Origin: CAVQBP01 sp963782475
GTDB taxonomy: Bacteria; Bacteroidota; Ignavibacteria; Ignavibacteriales; Ignavibacteriaceae
Direction of reading: 5' to 3'
NCBI GenBank assembly: GCA_963782475.1
Contig: CAWAJW010000008.1
Location: 186,001-250,000 of the forward strand
Length of the DNA stretch: 64,000 bases
Part shown: positions 8,618 to 17,588 of the stretch, one piece after another
Layout: each line of letters starts with the position of its first letter
Position numbering within the stretch: the stretch's first letter is position 1
Position numbers and translations under genes: made by a program
Notes under the pieces: generated by a model
What the model saw: the letters and a program-made list of their open reading frames with translations, nothing else
What the model was told of the DNA's origin: nothing
Database searches by the model: none

Positions 8618-9967
8618 TTATGCGAACTGAAGTTCATTCCATTTTTTAATAGCATCAACAGTTGCGTTAATTATGGGATAAGCAATCGGTGAAGCTGTTA
8701 AAAGGGGATGTGTTCCGATTTGCAAATTATTAATATCAATATCGGTCATTTTGTTTAGGATCATCACAGACATAATATTTATCATTTCACCAACTGAATT
8801 TCCGCCCATTATTTGTGCTCCCATTAAAGTATGGGAATAAGATGAGAATAATAATTTTACTGTTACTTCAGAAGCTCCGGGCAATTTCCCGGGATGACGA
8901 TCGACAGCTTTCGCAATTCCAACTGTATATTCGAGTAAACGAGCTTTTGCTCGTCTTTCAATTATTCCGCATACTGCAAATGCTGTATCTCCAATTTTTG
9001 TTGAAAACGAACCCAGGACGCCGGCGTATTGACGGATAACTTTGATTGAATAAAGATTGGAACCGACAATCCGACCTTCCGCCATAGCTGTAGAGGCGAG
9101 CATAATGTTTGAAAATTCCCCTGTGAAGAAATCATATTTTGCGGCGCAATCGCCGATAGCAAAAATGTCTTTTTGTGAAGTACGCAAATAAGCATCTACT
9201 AAAATTCCTTTTCCTTCTTCGAAAGTCAGACCCAGCTTTTCAGCTAAGTCGAGATTAGGCTTGTAACCACATGAAACGATTAAAAGATCACAGTCAATTT
9301 TTGTCCCGTCGTTTAGTTCAACAGCGCTAACTTTTTCATTACCTAGAATCTTTTGAATGCTTTTGCCGGTAATTACATTGCCGCCCTCCTTCACTATAAT
9401 TTCTTTTATTTTATTTCCGAATTCGTCATCCATAGTCGGAAGCATTGTATCCATCATTTCAACCACCGTAACATTTTTTTTGGCTTTTAACAATTCATCG
9501 GCAACTTCAACACCAATATAACCGCCGCCAAGGATTAAAATTTTTTCAGATTCTTGAATACGGGTCTTTAAATTATTTAGAAATTCTTTGTCTTTACGAA
9601 CAAGAAAAACATTTTCTTTTTCTGTTCCATTAATTTTCGGCATAACCGCTTTTGAACCGGTGGCTATAACAAGTTTTTCAAATTCAATTTCGTCCCCATT
9701 TGCGAGAACAATTTTATGATCGTTTCTTCTAATTGCTTCAGCATTGATAATTTCTATCTGATTGGCTATCAGAGGTGTATCGGGCAGAATATTATCGCTT
9801 ACATCTTTTAGAGTATAAAAAACATAAGGTATGCCGCATGGAATCATCGGTTTAGGTTCTTTTCGTATTAAAACAATTTTTTTATCGGGGTAAGTGTTTT
9901 TTGCTGAAAGAGCACATGTAACTCCGGCAGGTCCTCCGCCAATAATAACTACATCATAGGTTTTCAT
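8618..9967 (-). CDS. CoA-disulfide reductase-like FAD/NAD(P)H oxidoreductase
   Basis: 449 aa, the usual length for the family. FAD site GGGPAG is at residues 10-15; the redox-active single Cys is C44 in MIPCGIPYV; the NAD(P)H site is ILGGGYIGVEVADELL (about 145-160); the second FAD contact is FAIGDCAA. Relatives act as CoA-disulfide reductases, NADH oxidases or CoA-dependent polysulfide reductases. In this sulfur-reducing context a polysulfide or persulfide role is plausible but not shown. No rhodanese domain, unlike the paralogue at 26522-28279. Confidence 0.85.
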   Translation of the reverse strand: MKTYDVVIIGGGPAGVTCALSAKNTYPDKKIVLIRKEPKPMIPCGIPYVFYTLKDVSDNILPDTPLIANQIEIINAEAIRRNDHKIVLANGDEIEFEKLVIATGSKAVMPKINGTEKENVFLVRKDKEFLNNLKTRIQESEKILILGGGYIGVEVADELLKAKKNVTVVEMMDTMLPTMDDEFGNKIKEIIVKEGGNVITGKSIQKILGNEKVSAVELNDGTKIDCDLLIVSCGYKPNLDLAEKLGLTFEEGKGILVDAYLRTSQKDIFAIGDCAAKYDFFTGEFSNIMLASTAMAEGRIVGSNLYSIKVIRQYAGVLGSFSTKIGDTAFAVCGIIERRAKARLLEYTVGIAKAVDRHPGKLPGASEVTVKLLFSSYSHTLMGAQIMGGNSVGEMINIMSVMILNKMTDIDINNLQIGTHPLLTASPIAYPIINATVDAIKKWNELQFA

Positions 9968-10115
9968 TTTTTTATTTTTCCTTTTTATTTTTTTAAGTAT
10001 AATAATCCTCTTCCATTGAGATATACGCGTATTTTAGAAATAATTTCGCATTTAGCATTGAAGGCCAATTTTCCAAAAGTAAAAACTCTTAATTTACTTT
10101 TCCATTGATTTTCAT

Positions 10116-10604
10116 TTAAAGAAACCTGTTATCAGACCTAACATTATTGACATCTTTTATTCTTTCTGAAAGCCAGCCAATCTTTTCATTCTTCACATTA
10201 TCAAAAGAACTTGCATAAGGCTTAATATCTAATAAAGGTGTTCCCTCAACTATATCTACATTTGCAATATCTATAATATTTCTCCGGATTCTTTCAACTT
10301 TAACAACGGAAATTCCTATTGGATTCGGACGTTTTGGAGCTCGTGTTGCAAATACACCTTGTTCCGAATCCAAAAGAAACGGGATAACTTTTAGTGAATA
10401 ATCTTTTGATAAATGTAAATGATAAATCAATATTATATGTGAAAATCCTCCAAGGCCTAATAATCCCTGGGTATATTTCTTATATAATTCAATTCTCCCT
10501 TTTATTCCGTTTGCTGCAGCCGGCTGAATTGGAACACCTTCAATATTTTTAAATGGTGAATGAATAATTCCTACAGGTTTATATATTATTCTTTTAGAGT
10601 TCAC
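10116..10604 (-). CDS. trmO: tRNA N6-threonylcarbamoyladenosine methyltransferase TrmO
   Basis: 162 aa, TsaA/TrmO (YaeB) family. The N-terminal KPVGIIHSPFK and the conserved ATRAPKRPNPIGISVV motif are diagnostic; the SAM-binding beta-barrel residues lie there. It methylates t6A37 in tRNAs. Its start overlaps the end of the NifX-like gene by 4 bp, so translation is coupled. TrmO-like genes beside DUF134/NifX genes occur in anaerobes, and some annotations link them to metal handling; the methyltransferase call rests only on the motif. Confidence 0.85.
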   Translation of the reverse strand: MNSKRIIYKPVGIIHSPFKNIEGVPIQPAAANGIKGRIELYKKYTQGLLGLGGFSHIILIYHLHLSKDYSLKVIPFLLDSEQGVFATRAPKRPNPIGISVVKVERIRRNIIDIANVDIVEGTPLLDIKPYASSFDNVKNEKIGWLSERIKDVNNVRSDNRFL

Positions 10605-11032
10605 GAATGATGTTCTTCATCCCTGCAGGTTAAGTCAGCATCATTTTTTAATTCACCATTAATAAACAAATTTACCGCATCTTCAATTAATTCTACATCG
10701 GAAAAGAGAGTGGTAATATTATACTGCTTTAAATCTTCAACAACGCGCCATCCGCCGCCTGACGAAATAAGGTATTTACAATCTTTCAAACCTTCAATTA
10801 AATGAGTGTGATTATGACCGCCGCCTTCTCCGTGATGTTGGTGCTCAAGATTCATTCTATGATTAGTAAAAAGATTTTCTCTTAATTCCTTGTTAACAAT
10901 CTTTTTGTCATTTATTTCATAGACCATAAATGATTTGCATCTGCCTATATGACCGGTTACTCTTCTCTGATCATTAGTTGCAATTGCAATTTTTCCAGAA
11001 AAATTTATATTAGTTCTCACTTCTTCAGACAT
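10601..11032 (-). CDS. NifX/NafY-type FeMo-cofactor-binding-like protein
   Basis: 143 aa from ATG 11032 (GGAG five bases upstream; an in-frame ATG at 11044 is less likely). The N-terminal KIAIATNDQRRVTGHIGRC and the later YLISSGGGWRVVEDL match the dinitrogenase iron-molybdenum cofactor biosynthesis (NifB/NifX) domain. A His-rich loop (EHQHHGEGGGHNHTH) and a C-terminal EEHH tail add likely metal ligands. No nitrogenase genes are in the window; such orphan domains usually accompany DUF134 regulators and may bind Fe/Mo clusters. Abuts the DUF134 gene. Confidence 0.8.
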   Translation of the reverse strand: MSEEVRTNINFSGKIAIATNDQRRVTGHIGRCKSFMVYEINDKKIVNKELRENLFTNHRMNLEHQHHGEGGGHNHTHLIEGLKDCKYLISSGGGWRVVEDLKQYNITTLFSDVELIEDAVNLFINGELKNDADLTCRDEEHHS

Positions 11033-11043
11033 TTTTATCTCCA

Positions 11044-11340
11044 TTACTTAGTTTTTAATAATTGTCCATCATTTATCCTGATGGATTTACCATTTAAAAT
11101 ACTATCAGCAACTTTCTTTCTGGCTTTTTCCAATATCCTTCCGAAAGTAGCTCTTGATATATTCATTTCTTTAGCTGATTCTTCATGCGAATAGGCAAGA
11201 AGATCGGCAAGACGAAGAGATTCTAATTCATCATATTCGAGTATAACCTCTTCCAATTCATACATAGGGATTCCCCTTGGCTTGAAATAATATGCTGATG
11301 GATTGCAGCATACTTTGCGATATTTCCTTGGTCTGGGCAT
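11044..11340 (-). CDS. DUF134 (UPF0251) helix-turn-helix DNA-binding protein
   Basis: 98 aa. It begins MPRPRKYRKVCCNP, the family signature with metal-ligand-like Cys residues, followed by KPRGIPMYELEEVIL. The C-terminal half is a sigma-70 region-4-like helix-turn-helix (AKEMNISRATFGRILEKARKKV). Usually found with NifX-like proteins, as here, where its stop abuts the NifX gene. It is probably the regulator of this three-gene operon and may sense a metal or cluster. A near-perfect 32-bp palindrome lies 46 bp upstream of its start. Confidence 0.85.
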   Translation of the reverse strand: MPRPRKYRKVCCNPSAYYFKPRGIPMYELEEVILEYDELESLRLADLLAYSHEESAKEMNISRATFGRILEKARKKVADSILNGKSIRINDGQLLKTK

Positions 11341-11385
11341 CTTCCCGTTATTTAGTAAAAATGTTAATGTTAAAAAAAATAATTT

Positions 11386-11417
11386 AATTAGTTATGAGCA
11401 TATGCTCAAAACTAATT
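11386..11417. promoter_or_regulatory. 32-bp palindrome upstream of the DUF134 operon, candidate operator
   Basis: A perfect 14-bp core, TGAGCATATGCTCA (11395-11408), is extended on both sides by AATTAGTT and AACTAATT arms, giving 30 of 32 symmetric positions; only the A/A pair at 11394/11409 breaks symmetry. It has no loop, which fits dimeric protein binding better than a terminator. It lies in the 294-bp divergent region between the DUF134 operon and the transposase-derived gene, closer to DUF134. Autoregulation by DUF134 is inference. Confidence 0.6.
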
Positions 11418-11634
11418 ATATTTTTTATTAATTACAAAGGGAAACAAAAAGCCCTAATCCTTTTTTTTAGAGAGTAATATTATTATTGAATCTCTCAACA
11501 GAGAGACAAAAAATTTTTCATTTATGATAATTTTCAACAAATTATGAGAAAACAGAATTGATTTGGATGATTTTTTAATGGTATATATTTTGCCTTTAGC
11601 AATAAGTTTATATTTAAGAGCTTAAAAAGTCTTT

Positions 11635-12747
11635 ATGATATGCGAAACAGTTCAAATAAATTCAAAATGTCCGTTTTGTAACAGCTCCAGGATAATTAAA
11701 CATGGAAAAACCTCTGCCGATATTCAACGGTTTAGATGCTTATTCTGTCATAAAACCTGGATTGAAAATAAAGCAGCAAAACAACTCCCCGATGTTGGTG
11801 CTTTAACAGAAGCTTATTTGAGCGGTTATTCTTACAGAGATCTTCGTTCGATCTATCCAAGCTCGCCAATCAGAATTAATCAAAAAATCAGAGAATATTT
11901 GGTAGGATGCTCCTCCTGGGAAGAATATCTCGATGCCTGTACCCCGAAACATGAGGCTCGCTTAATTCATCTTGTAGGTAAAAAATTTAAATGCAACCTG
12001 GGAGGCAACAAAGAGCATTCAATGTTCCTTGCTCTCGCTATAGATGCTTTGTCAACTGTTGTGCTCGGTTTCGAACTGGGTAAAAGAGATACGGAAGATG
12101 TTTGGATCAGTTTACTGGATCGGATGAACTGCAGGGGTTTTGTTTGTCCTACTTTTATGTCATACGGCTTTAAGACGATTGATGAAGCCCTGAAAATAGT
12201 TTTTCCTTATTCAACAACTTTTAATAATTATACCCGTGCCTGCTACGACAAGCAGTTAAAAAATGAATTATACTTTGCTCCCGATATTAAAAAATTAATT
12301 CTTGAAGCTATAAATGCCTATAAAGTAAACCAATCATCACAGCTTGAAAATTACCTCGTGATTTTTAAGGATAAAAGGATGAAAGAAATAGTTATGAATT
12401 CTAAAGATTATTTTATTAATAGGCTGCAGGAAAGAATTAACAAAAAACCGACTATACGATTTGAAGGATTACTTAGAGCATTTCAAAAGAGGTTTGAAAA
12501 ATTTCATATGATCAAGTATGATCCTTTGCCGATAATTAACGGGTGGCTTGCATGGTGGATGCTTGTCCCGCTTCCAATTGGTTTCAGCAGGCTATCGCTC
12601 TATCTGCAGCATCCATATAAAACCTATTTTAAAAATTTTAATTGCGGTACATTACCTGTTCCGCTTAACCTTCCAATTGACAGTCCGGAGATGCGGACAT
12701 TTATTGTAGAACTGGCTGTTAGATCTGTGCATATTCCGATAAAATAA
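11635..12747 (+). CDS. transposase-derived protein with zinc ribbon and degenerate DDE domain
   Basis: 370 aa. The N-terminus is an IS1/IS1595-like zinc ribbon: C12, C15, C35 and C38 around IIKHGKTSADIQRFRC. A small helical region follows (about 50-95), then an RNase H-like core with LALAIDALS (D137) and FEGLLRAFQKRFEKF (E277, in the place of the family's third acidic residue). The second Asp is absent: the expected D-G reads S-Y-G (176-178). No terminal inverted repeats are evident at its edges. This looks like a single-copy, probably inactive or domesticated transposase rather than a live element. It lies 600 bp before dsrA on the same strand. Confidence 0.6.
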   Translation: MICETVQINSKCPFCNSSRIIKHGKTSADIQRFRCLFCHKTWIENKAAKQLPDVGALTEAYLSGYSYRDLRSIYPSSPIRINQKIREYLVGCSSWEEYLDACTPKHEARLIHLVGKKFKCNLGGNKEHSMFLALAIDALSTVVLGFELGKRDTEDVWISLLDRMNCRGFVCPTFMSYGFKTIDEALKIVFPYSTTFNNYTRACYDKQLKNELYFAPDIKKLILEAINAYKVNQSSQLENYLVIFKDKRMKEIVMNSKDYFINRLQERINKKPTIRFEGLLRAFQKRFEKFHMIKYDPLPIINGWLAWWMLVPLPIGFSRLSLYLQHPYKTYFKNFNCGTLPVPLNLPIDSPEMRTFIVELAVRSVHIPIK

Positions 12748-13348
12748 GTTGTATTAATAACTTCAATTCATGCATTTAAAGTAGAGATTATTTTTATAGG
12801 GCGACAGTATTATTTTGAATATTTCAGAGAGGTGTTAAAATATAAATACCGGCATATTGACTCCTAAAAAAATCAGTTTCTTCAGGTTAACTTTCTATCT
12901 TCTTTCTTTTCAATACCTTAACAGTACAACACATAGATTACAAAACCTAATTTTCTATTGAGTTTGCACCACTCCTTCTATAAGTTTTATTCTGAAATTT
13001 TGATTTATTGTTTTATGGGGAATTTCATGAACCCGGCACTGAGATCCTTAATTATTGAAGATTGTCTTTCTTTATGGATCGGACTTTCCAAATTTATACT
13101 TTCGCTTCTTTTTTTTGCTGATGTTGAAATTCCAGACCTGGGAACTGAAGCAAATGTACAGAATGCTTTTTCTTCATCTTCAGCAATTGATCTAAATATT
13201 TATGAAAGCTTCTCCGGTTTTGCAATTCCGGGATTATTGAGAGAAGTAATCTATAACTTTTTTAATACTGTTAAATGAATATGATATTCTACTTTATTTT
13301 GAATGATATTAATTAAGAAGAGTAAATCTAAAAATTATAGGAGATAAA
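12748..13348. other. 601-bp region before dsrA; no convincing gene
   Basis: Holds the dsrA leader. An open frame of about 106 codons (12958-13278, + strand, TTG start) exists but has no recognisable motif, no ribosome-binding site and unusual composition, so I do not call it a gene. The last 30 bases contain AGGAGATAAAATGG, a good ribosome-binding site for dsrA. The promoter of the sulfite reductase operon should be here, but I could not identify an unambiguous Bacteroidota-type promoter. Confidence 0.5.
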
Positions 13349-14569
13349 ATGGCTGAAAAAAAACGAGAGACACCAAAACTGGATGAGCTTGAATCAGGTG
13401 CCTGGCCAAGTTTCGTTAAAGAGATTAAAACTGCCGCTCAAAATAGCCCGATGGCTGAAGATCTTTTGGGACAGCTTGAACGATCATATAATGAGAGGAT
13501 AGGGCACTGGAAGCATGGCGGTATAGTTGGAGTTCTTGGATATGGCGGCGGAGTTATCGGCAGATATTCTGATCTGCCTGAAGAATTTCCAAATGTTTCC
13601 CACTTTCATACAATCCGTATAAATCAGCCTGCCGGCTGGTTCTATACTTCCGATGTTTTAAGAAAACTGTGTGATATCTGGGAAAAACATGGTTCAGGTT
13701 TAACAAATATGCATGGTTCTACAGGTGATATAGTATTTCTAGGAACAAGAACGGAAGAGCTGGAACCAATTTTTAGTGAATTAACACAATTAGGTTTTGA
13801 TCTTGGCGGCTCAGGGTCAGATGTTAGAACACCAAGCTGCTGCTGCGGTATGGCACGCTGTGAATGGGCTTGTTATGATACTATGGCTTTGACTTACTTT
13901 TTAACGATGCATTATCAAGATGAACTGCACAGACCTGCATTTCCTTACAAATGGAAATTTAAAATGTCAGGTTGTCCAAATGATTGTGTTGCTTCAATTG
14001 CAAGATCGGATATGTCAATTATCGGGACATGGAAAGATGATATACAGGTTGATAAAAAAGCTGTCGCAGAATATGCAGAATCGGGAATGAATATTCAAAG
14101 AGATGTGATTAATAACTGTCCTGCTAAATGTATGGAATGGGATGGGAAGGAAATGAAAATAGATAATAAATCATGTGTTAAATGTATGCATTGTATAAAT
14201 GCTATGCCGAAAGCACTTTCGCCCGGTAAAGAGCGCGGTGCTTGCATCTTGATAGGCGCCAAAGCACCAATAGTTGAAGGTGCACTCCTTTCCTCGGTTT
14301 TAGTTCCTTTTATCAAGCTGGAACCTCCATATACAGAACTTATAGACTTAGTTGATAGAATTCATGAAGTATGGGCAGAAAATGGAAAGAACCGCGAAAG
14401 GGTTGGTGAATTCATTCAAAGAGTTGGAATGGGTAATTTCCTGGAAGCTATAGGTGTTGAACCTATTCCTGAAATGGTAGCTCATCCGAGGGAAAATCCA
14501 TACGTCTTCTATGAAGAATTTTATGAAGAAGAGGATGAAAATTCTGAAGAAGAGGAAGAAGTAAAGTGA
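13349..14569 (+). CDS. dsrA: dissimilatory (bi)sulfite reductase alpha subunit
   Basis: 406 aa. Forms the A2B2 enzyme with DsrB that reduces sulfite, passing sulfur to DsrC. The siroheme/[4Fe-4S] ligand region is CCCGMARCEWAC (C164-C175) and SGCPNDC (C209, C213); the ferredoxin domain has C257, C261 and CVKCMHC (C276-C282). An acidic Glu-rich tail (last about 15 residues) is unusual. Upstream RBS AGGAG. Followed by dsrB after 52 bp. Presence of dsrD and DsrC downstream fits reductive use. Phylogenetic type (bacterial reductive or other) cannot be set by eye. Confidence 0.97.
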   Translation: MAEKKRETPKLDELESGAWPSFVKEIKTAAQNSPMAEDLLGQLERSYNERIGHWKHGGIVGVLGYGGGVIGRYSDLPEEFPNVSHFHTIRINQPAGWFYTSDVLRKLCDIWEKHGSGLTNMHGSTGDIVFLGTRTEELEPIFSELTQLGFDLGGSGSDVRTPSCCCGMARCEWACYDTMALTYFLTMHYQDELHRPAFPYKWKFKMSGCPNDCVASIARSDMSIIGTWKDDIQVDKKAVAEYAESGMNIQRDVINNCPAKCMEWDGKEMKIDNKSCVKCMHCINAMPKALSPGKERGACILIGAKAPIVEGALLSSVLVPFIKLEPPYTELIDLVDRIHEVWAENGKNRERVGEFIQRVGMGNFLEAIGVEPIPEMVAHPRENPYVFYEEFYEEEDENSEEEEEVK

Positions 14570-14621
14570 TTTTATAAATCAAATTTGAAGTCTAAAATTA
14601 CATTTAATAAGGAATAAAAAA

Positions 14622-15704
14622 ATGGCTGAAGAGAAAAAGAAAAGGATCACCGATATAGGTCCTCCGCATTATGAACAATTATTACCTCCAATTATTAAAG
14701 ATAATTATGGTAAATGGAAATACCATGAGATTTTGAAGCCGGGAGTAATGGTCCATGTATCGGAAACGGGTTCAAAATTATTTACTGTTCGGGCTGCTTC
14801 ACCCAGGCTTCTAAGCATTGATAAAATTCGCGTTTATGCCGATTTAGCTGATAAATATTGTGATGGATTTTTGAGGTTTACCAGTCGTAATAATGTTGAA
14901 TTCTTACTTACAGATGAATCAAATATAGATCCTTTAATTGAAGATTTGCGGGCACTGGGTCATCCTGTCGGCGGAATGGGAAATTCAATTTCCAGTATTG
15001 TACATACTCAAGGATGGGTGCATTGCCATTCAGCAGCAACAGATGCTTCCGGTATAGTGAAATCCGTTATGGATGAGCTAATTGAATATTTTACAGAGAT
15101 GAAATTGCCTGCAAAACTTAGAATCGCTTTGGCATGCTGCCTTAATATGTGCGGTGCTGTTCACTGTTCCGATATAGCAATACTGGGTATCCATAGACGA
15201 CCGCCAAAGGTTAACAGGGATAAATTAAAAGCAATGTGTGAAATTCCATCTATTGTATCTGCCTGCCCGACAGCAGCTATTAAGCCGGCAACATATGATG
15301 GAAAGCCATCTGTAGAAGTTATTGAAGAAAGATGTATGTTTTGCGCCAACTGTTATACAGTCTGCCCTGCAATGCCGTTGAATGATCCGTTAAATGACGG
15401 TGTTTCAATTTGGATTGGCGGCAAAGTATCTAACGCAAGAAGCGAACCGATGTTTTCCAAGCTTGCGATTCCGTTTATACCTAACAATCCGCCAAGGTGG
15501 CCTGAAGTTGTGGACGCAGTTAAAAATCTTGTTGAAGTATGGGCCCGGAATGCAAGACCTTATGAGAGAATGGGTGAATGGATTAATCGTATTGGCTGGC
15601 CTAAATTCTTCCAGTTAACCGGTATTCCTTTTCAGAAAGAACATATTGATGATTTCAAACATGCCGGTTTAACATTTAAAAGATCGACACATTTGACCTA
15701 TTAA
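14622..15704 (+). CDS. dsrB: dissimilatory (bi)sulfite reductase beta subunit
   Basis: 360 aa, usual length. It carries the active siroheme-[4Fe-4S] site: ACCLNMCGAVHCSD supplies the paired Cys ligands in the middle of the protein, and a ferredoxin domain follows with SACPTAAIKP and CMFCANCYTVCPAMP. The Arg/Lys-rich N-terminal region (RFTSRNNVEFLL) matches the sulfite-binding face. 52 bp after dsrA and 52 bp before dsrD, all one strand. Cytosolic, works with DsrA and DsrC. Confidence 0.97.
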   Translation: MAEEKKKRITDIGPPHYEQLLPPIIKDNYGKWKYHEILKPGVMVHVSETGSKLFTVRAASPRLLSIDKIRVYADLADKYCDGFLRFTSRNNVEFLLTDESNIDPLIEDLRALGHPVGGMGNSISSIVHTQGWVHCHSAATDASGIVKSVMDELIEYFTEMKLPAKLRIALACCLNMCGAVHCSDIAILGIHRRPPKVNRDKLKAMCEIPSIVSACPTAAIKPATYDGKPSVEVIEERCMFCANCYTVCPAMPLNDPLNDGVSIWIGGKVSNARSEPMFSKLAIPFIPNNPPRWPEVVDAVKNLVEVWARNARPYERMGEWINRIGWPKFFQLTGIPFQKEHIDDFKHAGLTFKRSTHLTY

Positions 15705-15756
15705 ATAATCTGATTAATCTGGCTTTAGACTGAAGCCTGTTAAAAAGGAGAATATT

Positions 15757-16005
15757 ATGGCTGAGCAAGTAAATGTTGAAGAAGTCTCTAATGCAATGTA
15801 TCGTTTAATAAAAGAGAGCATGGGACAGAAAAAATGGAAAGCTACCGATTTGACCAAAGCGGCTGCCGAATTATTTGGTGATAAGTGTGATAAATCAATG
15901 GTCAAATCTGCAATTAGAGAATTGATTGAAAGTGGAAAATGTGTTTATACATATTTTGGCGGAAGCTTTATTGAAATTCCACATAAAGAAGGTGCTGAGA
16001 ATTAA
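15757..16005 (+). CDS. dsrD: DsrD, sulfite-reductase-associated winged-helix protein
   Basis: 82 aa. A small winged-helix protein with the signature YRLIKESMGQKKWKATDLTKA and SGKCVYTYFGGSFIEIP. DsrD is found almost only in organisms that use DsrAB reductively and has been reported as an allosteric activator of DsrAB. An AAGGAG ribosome-binding site lies just upstream. Directly after dsrB, it is the clearest single marker that this cluster is for sulfate or sulfite reduction and not sulfur oxidation. Confidence 0.93.
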   Translation: MAEQVNVEEVSNAMYRLIKESMGQKKWKATDLTKAAAELFGDKCDKSMVKSAIRELIESGKCVYTYFGGSFIEIPHKEGAEN

Positions 16006-16017
16006 GTAAATATATGA

Positions 16018-16099
16018 CTTGACTGGTACCTAATACCTGAAGCTCGATATTCAAATATATCATGTATCAGGAATTGAGCATTGTGTATTCAGTATCAAG
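16018..16099. repeat. degenerate inverted repeat, TCGAT-word family
   Basis: In the 152-bp gap between dsrD and dsrN. The left arm contains CTTGAC, TAATACC and GCTCGATATTC; the right arm contains ATGTATCAGG, TGAGCATTG and AGTATCAAG, and read in reverse the arms line up word by word. It is the most decayed member of the family seen at 19.8, 23.6, 24.1 and 30.4 kb. It could form a loose hairpin in the operon transcript. Function unknown. Confidence 0.4.
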
Positions 16100-16157
16100 A
16101 CTGATTAATGTTATTATATCCTTTACTCTTTCACCAAAATAAATGATATAGGGATTA

Positions 16158-17576
16158 ATGGAATTAAGAAATTATCCTCGAATAATTATAAGCGGTTTGT
16201 CCGGCGACTCGGGGAAAACTGTTGTGGCATGCGGTCTTCTTGCATCTTTAAAAGATAGAGGGATAAAAGTTACAGGCTTTAAAAAAGGTCCCGATTATAT
16301 TGATGCGGCCTGGCTGAATTTATCTTCAGGTTTACCTGCCAGGAATCTGGATACTTATATGATGGGGTTTGAGAAAGTTAAAAGATCATTTTTAAAAAAC
16401 GCATGCAGCGATGGTATAAATATTATTGAAGGTAATAGAGGTCTCTTTGACGGAGTTGATAATAAGGGAATTCACAGCACAGCAGAGCTTGCAAAGCAGC
16501 TTAAAACACCGGTTATTATTATTCAGGATGTTTCCAAAGTTACCCGAACAGCGGCAGCATCAATACTAGGATGTAAAAACCTAGACCCTGAATTAAAGAT
16601 TCAAGGAGTGATACTAAACAGGGTGGCCGGCGAAAGACATGAAAAAATTGTTAAAGAAGCAATCGAAGAAATAACAGGAATCCCTGTAATAGGAGCAATT
16701 CCTAAATTGTCGGGGAAATTAATTCTACCTTCAAGATACCTTGGATTAATAACTCCAGGTGAGTTTGAACAAAAATCATTATTCCTTAAAGAATTAGAAG
16801 ATATTATTACAAATAGTGTTGATGTTCAAAAAATTTTGAATATTGCAATAGATGCACCTCCAATTGAATCAGATGAATTTGAATATGAACCTCAAAATAA
16901 TTCTAAACAGGCTAATGTAAAAATAGGTTATTTCAAAGATAAAGCATTTTCATTTTATTACCCTGAAAACCTGGAAATGCTTATAAAAGAAGGTGCTGAA
17001 CTTATTCCGATTTCCTCTACACATAATGCATACTTTGATGACCTTGATGCTTTATATATTGGCGGCGGATTTCCTGAAATGAACCTTACTTATTTAACAT
17101 CAAACAGGGGAATGATTGCGGCAATAAAAAAAATGGCTGAAGATGGTCTGCCTATATATGCCGAGTGCGGAGGCTTGATGTATCTTGCAAAAGAAATTGT
17201 GTGGAAAGAGAAAAGATATTCTTTATCAGGGGTGCTTCCTATTTCTATTGAAATGCATGATAAGCCGCAGGGACATGGTTATTGTGAAATGACTGTAGAT
17301 GAAGAAAATCCTTTTTATGATATAGGCACAGTCATTAGGGGGCATGAATTTCATTACTCGAAAATCTATGATTATGAATTAGAAATAAAAAGCTGCCTTT
17401 CGGTTTTGCGCGGCTGCGGATGTTTCCATGATAGAGATGGATTGATATATAAAAATGTTTTTGCAAGCTATATCCATGTCCATGCGCTAGCTACACCGGA
17501 ATGGATAAAGGGGATGATTAAATGCGCAGTGAACTATAAAAATTTGAAAACTCCCCGGCTTATCGGGATAAATTAA
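16158..17576 (+). CDS. dsrN: DsrN, cobyrinate a,c-diamide synthase-like siroheme amidase
   Basis: 472 aa, CbiA/CobB family. The N-terminal dethiobiotin-synthetase-like domain has the P-loop SGDSGKTVVACGLL; the C-terminal class I glutamine amidotransferase domain has the nucleophile Cys in YAECGGLMYLAKEI and a late His region. In dsr operons this protein is thought to amidate siroheme to the siroamide cofactor of DsrAB. Located after dsrD in the canonical dsrABDN order. A vitamin B12 role is the alternative, but no other cobalamin genes are nearby. Confidence 0.9.
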   Translation: MELRNYPRIIISGLSGDSGKTVVACGLLASLKDRGIKVTGFKKGPDYIDAAWLNLSSGLPARNLDTYMMGFEKVKRSFLKNACSDGINIIEGNRGLFDGVDNKGIHSTAELAKQLKTPVIIIQDVSKVTRTAAASILGCKNLDPELKIQGVILNRVAGERHEKIVKEAIEEITGIPVIGAIPKLSGKLILPSRYLGLITPGEFEQKSLFLKELEDIITNSVDVQKILNIAIDAPPIESDEFEYEPQNNSKQANVKIGYFKDKAFSFYYPENLEMLIKEGAELIPISSTHNAYFDDLDALYIGGGFPEMNLTYLTSNRGMIAAIKKMAEDGLPIYAECGGLMYLAKEIVWKEKRYSLSGVLPISIEMHDKPQGHGYCEMTVDEENPFYDIGTVIRGHEFHYSKIYDYELEIKSCLSVLRGCGCFHDRDGLIYKNVFASYIHVHALATPEWIKGMIKCAVNYKNLKTPRLIGIN

Positions 17577-17588
17577 AAGGTGAATTAA

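Noticed and set aside
12958..13278. 106-codon open frame upstream of dsrA
   Set aside because: TTG start, no ribosome-binding site, no recognisable motif and atypical composition; likely chance or decayed sequence.
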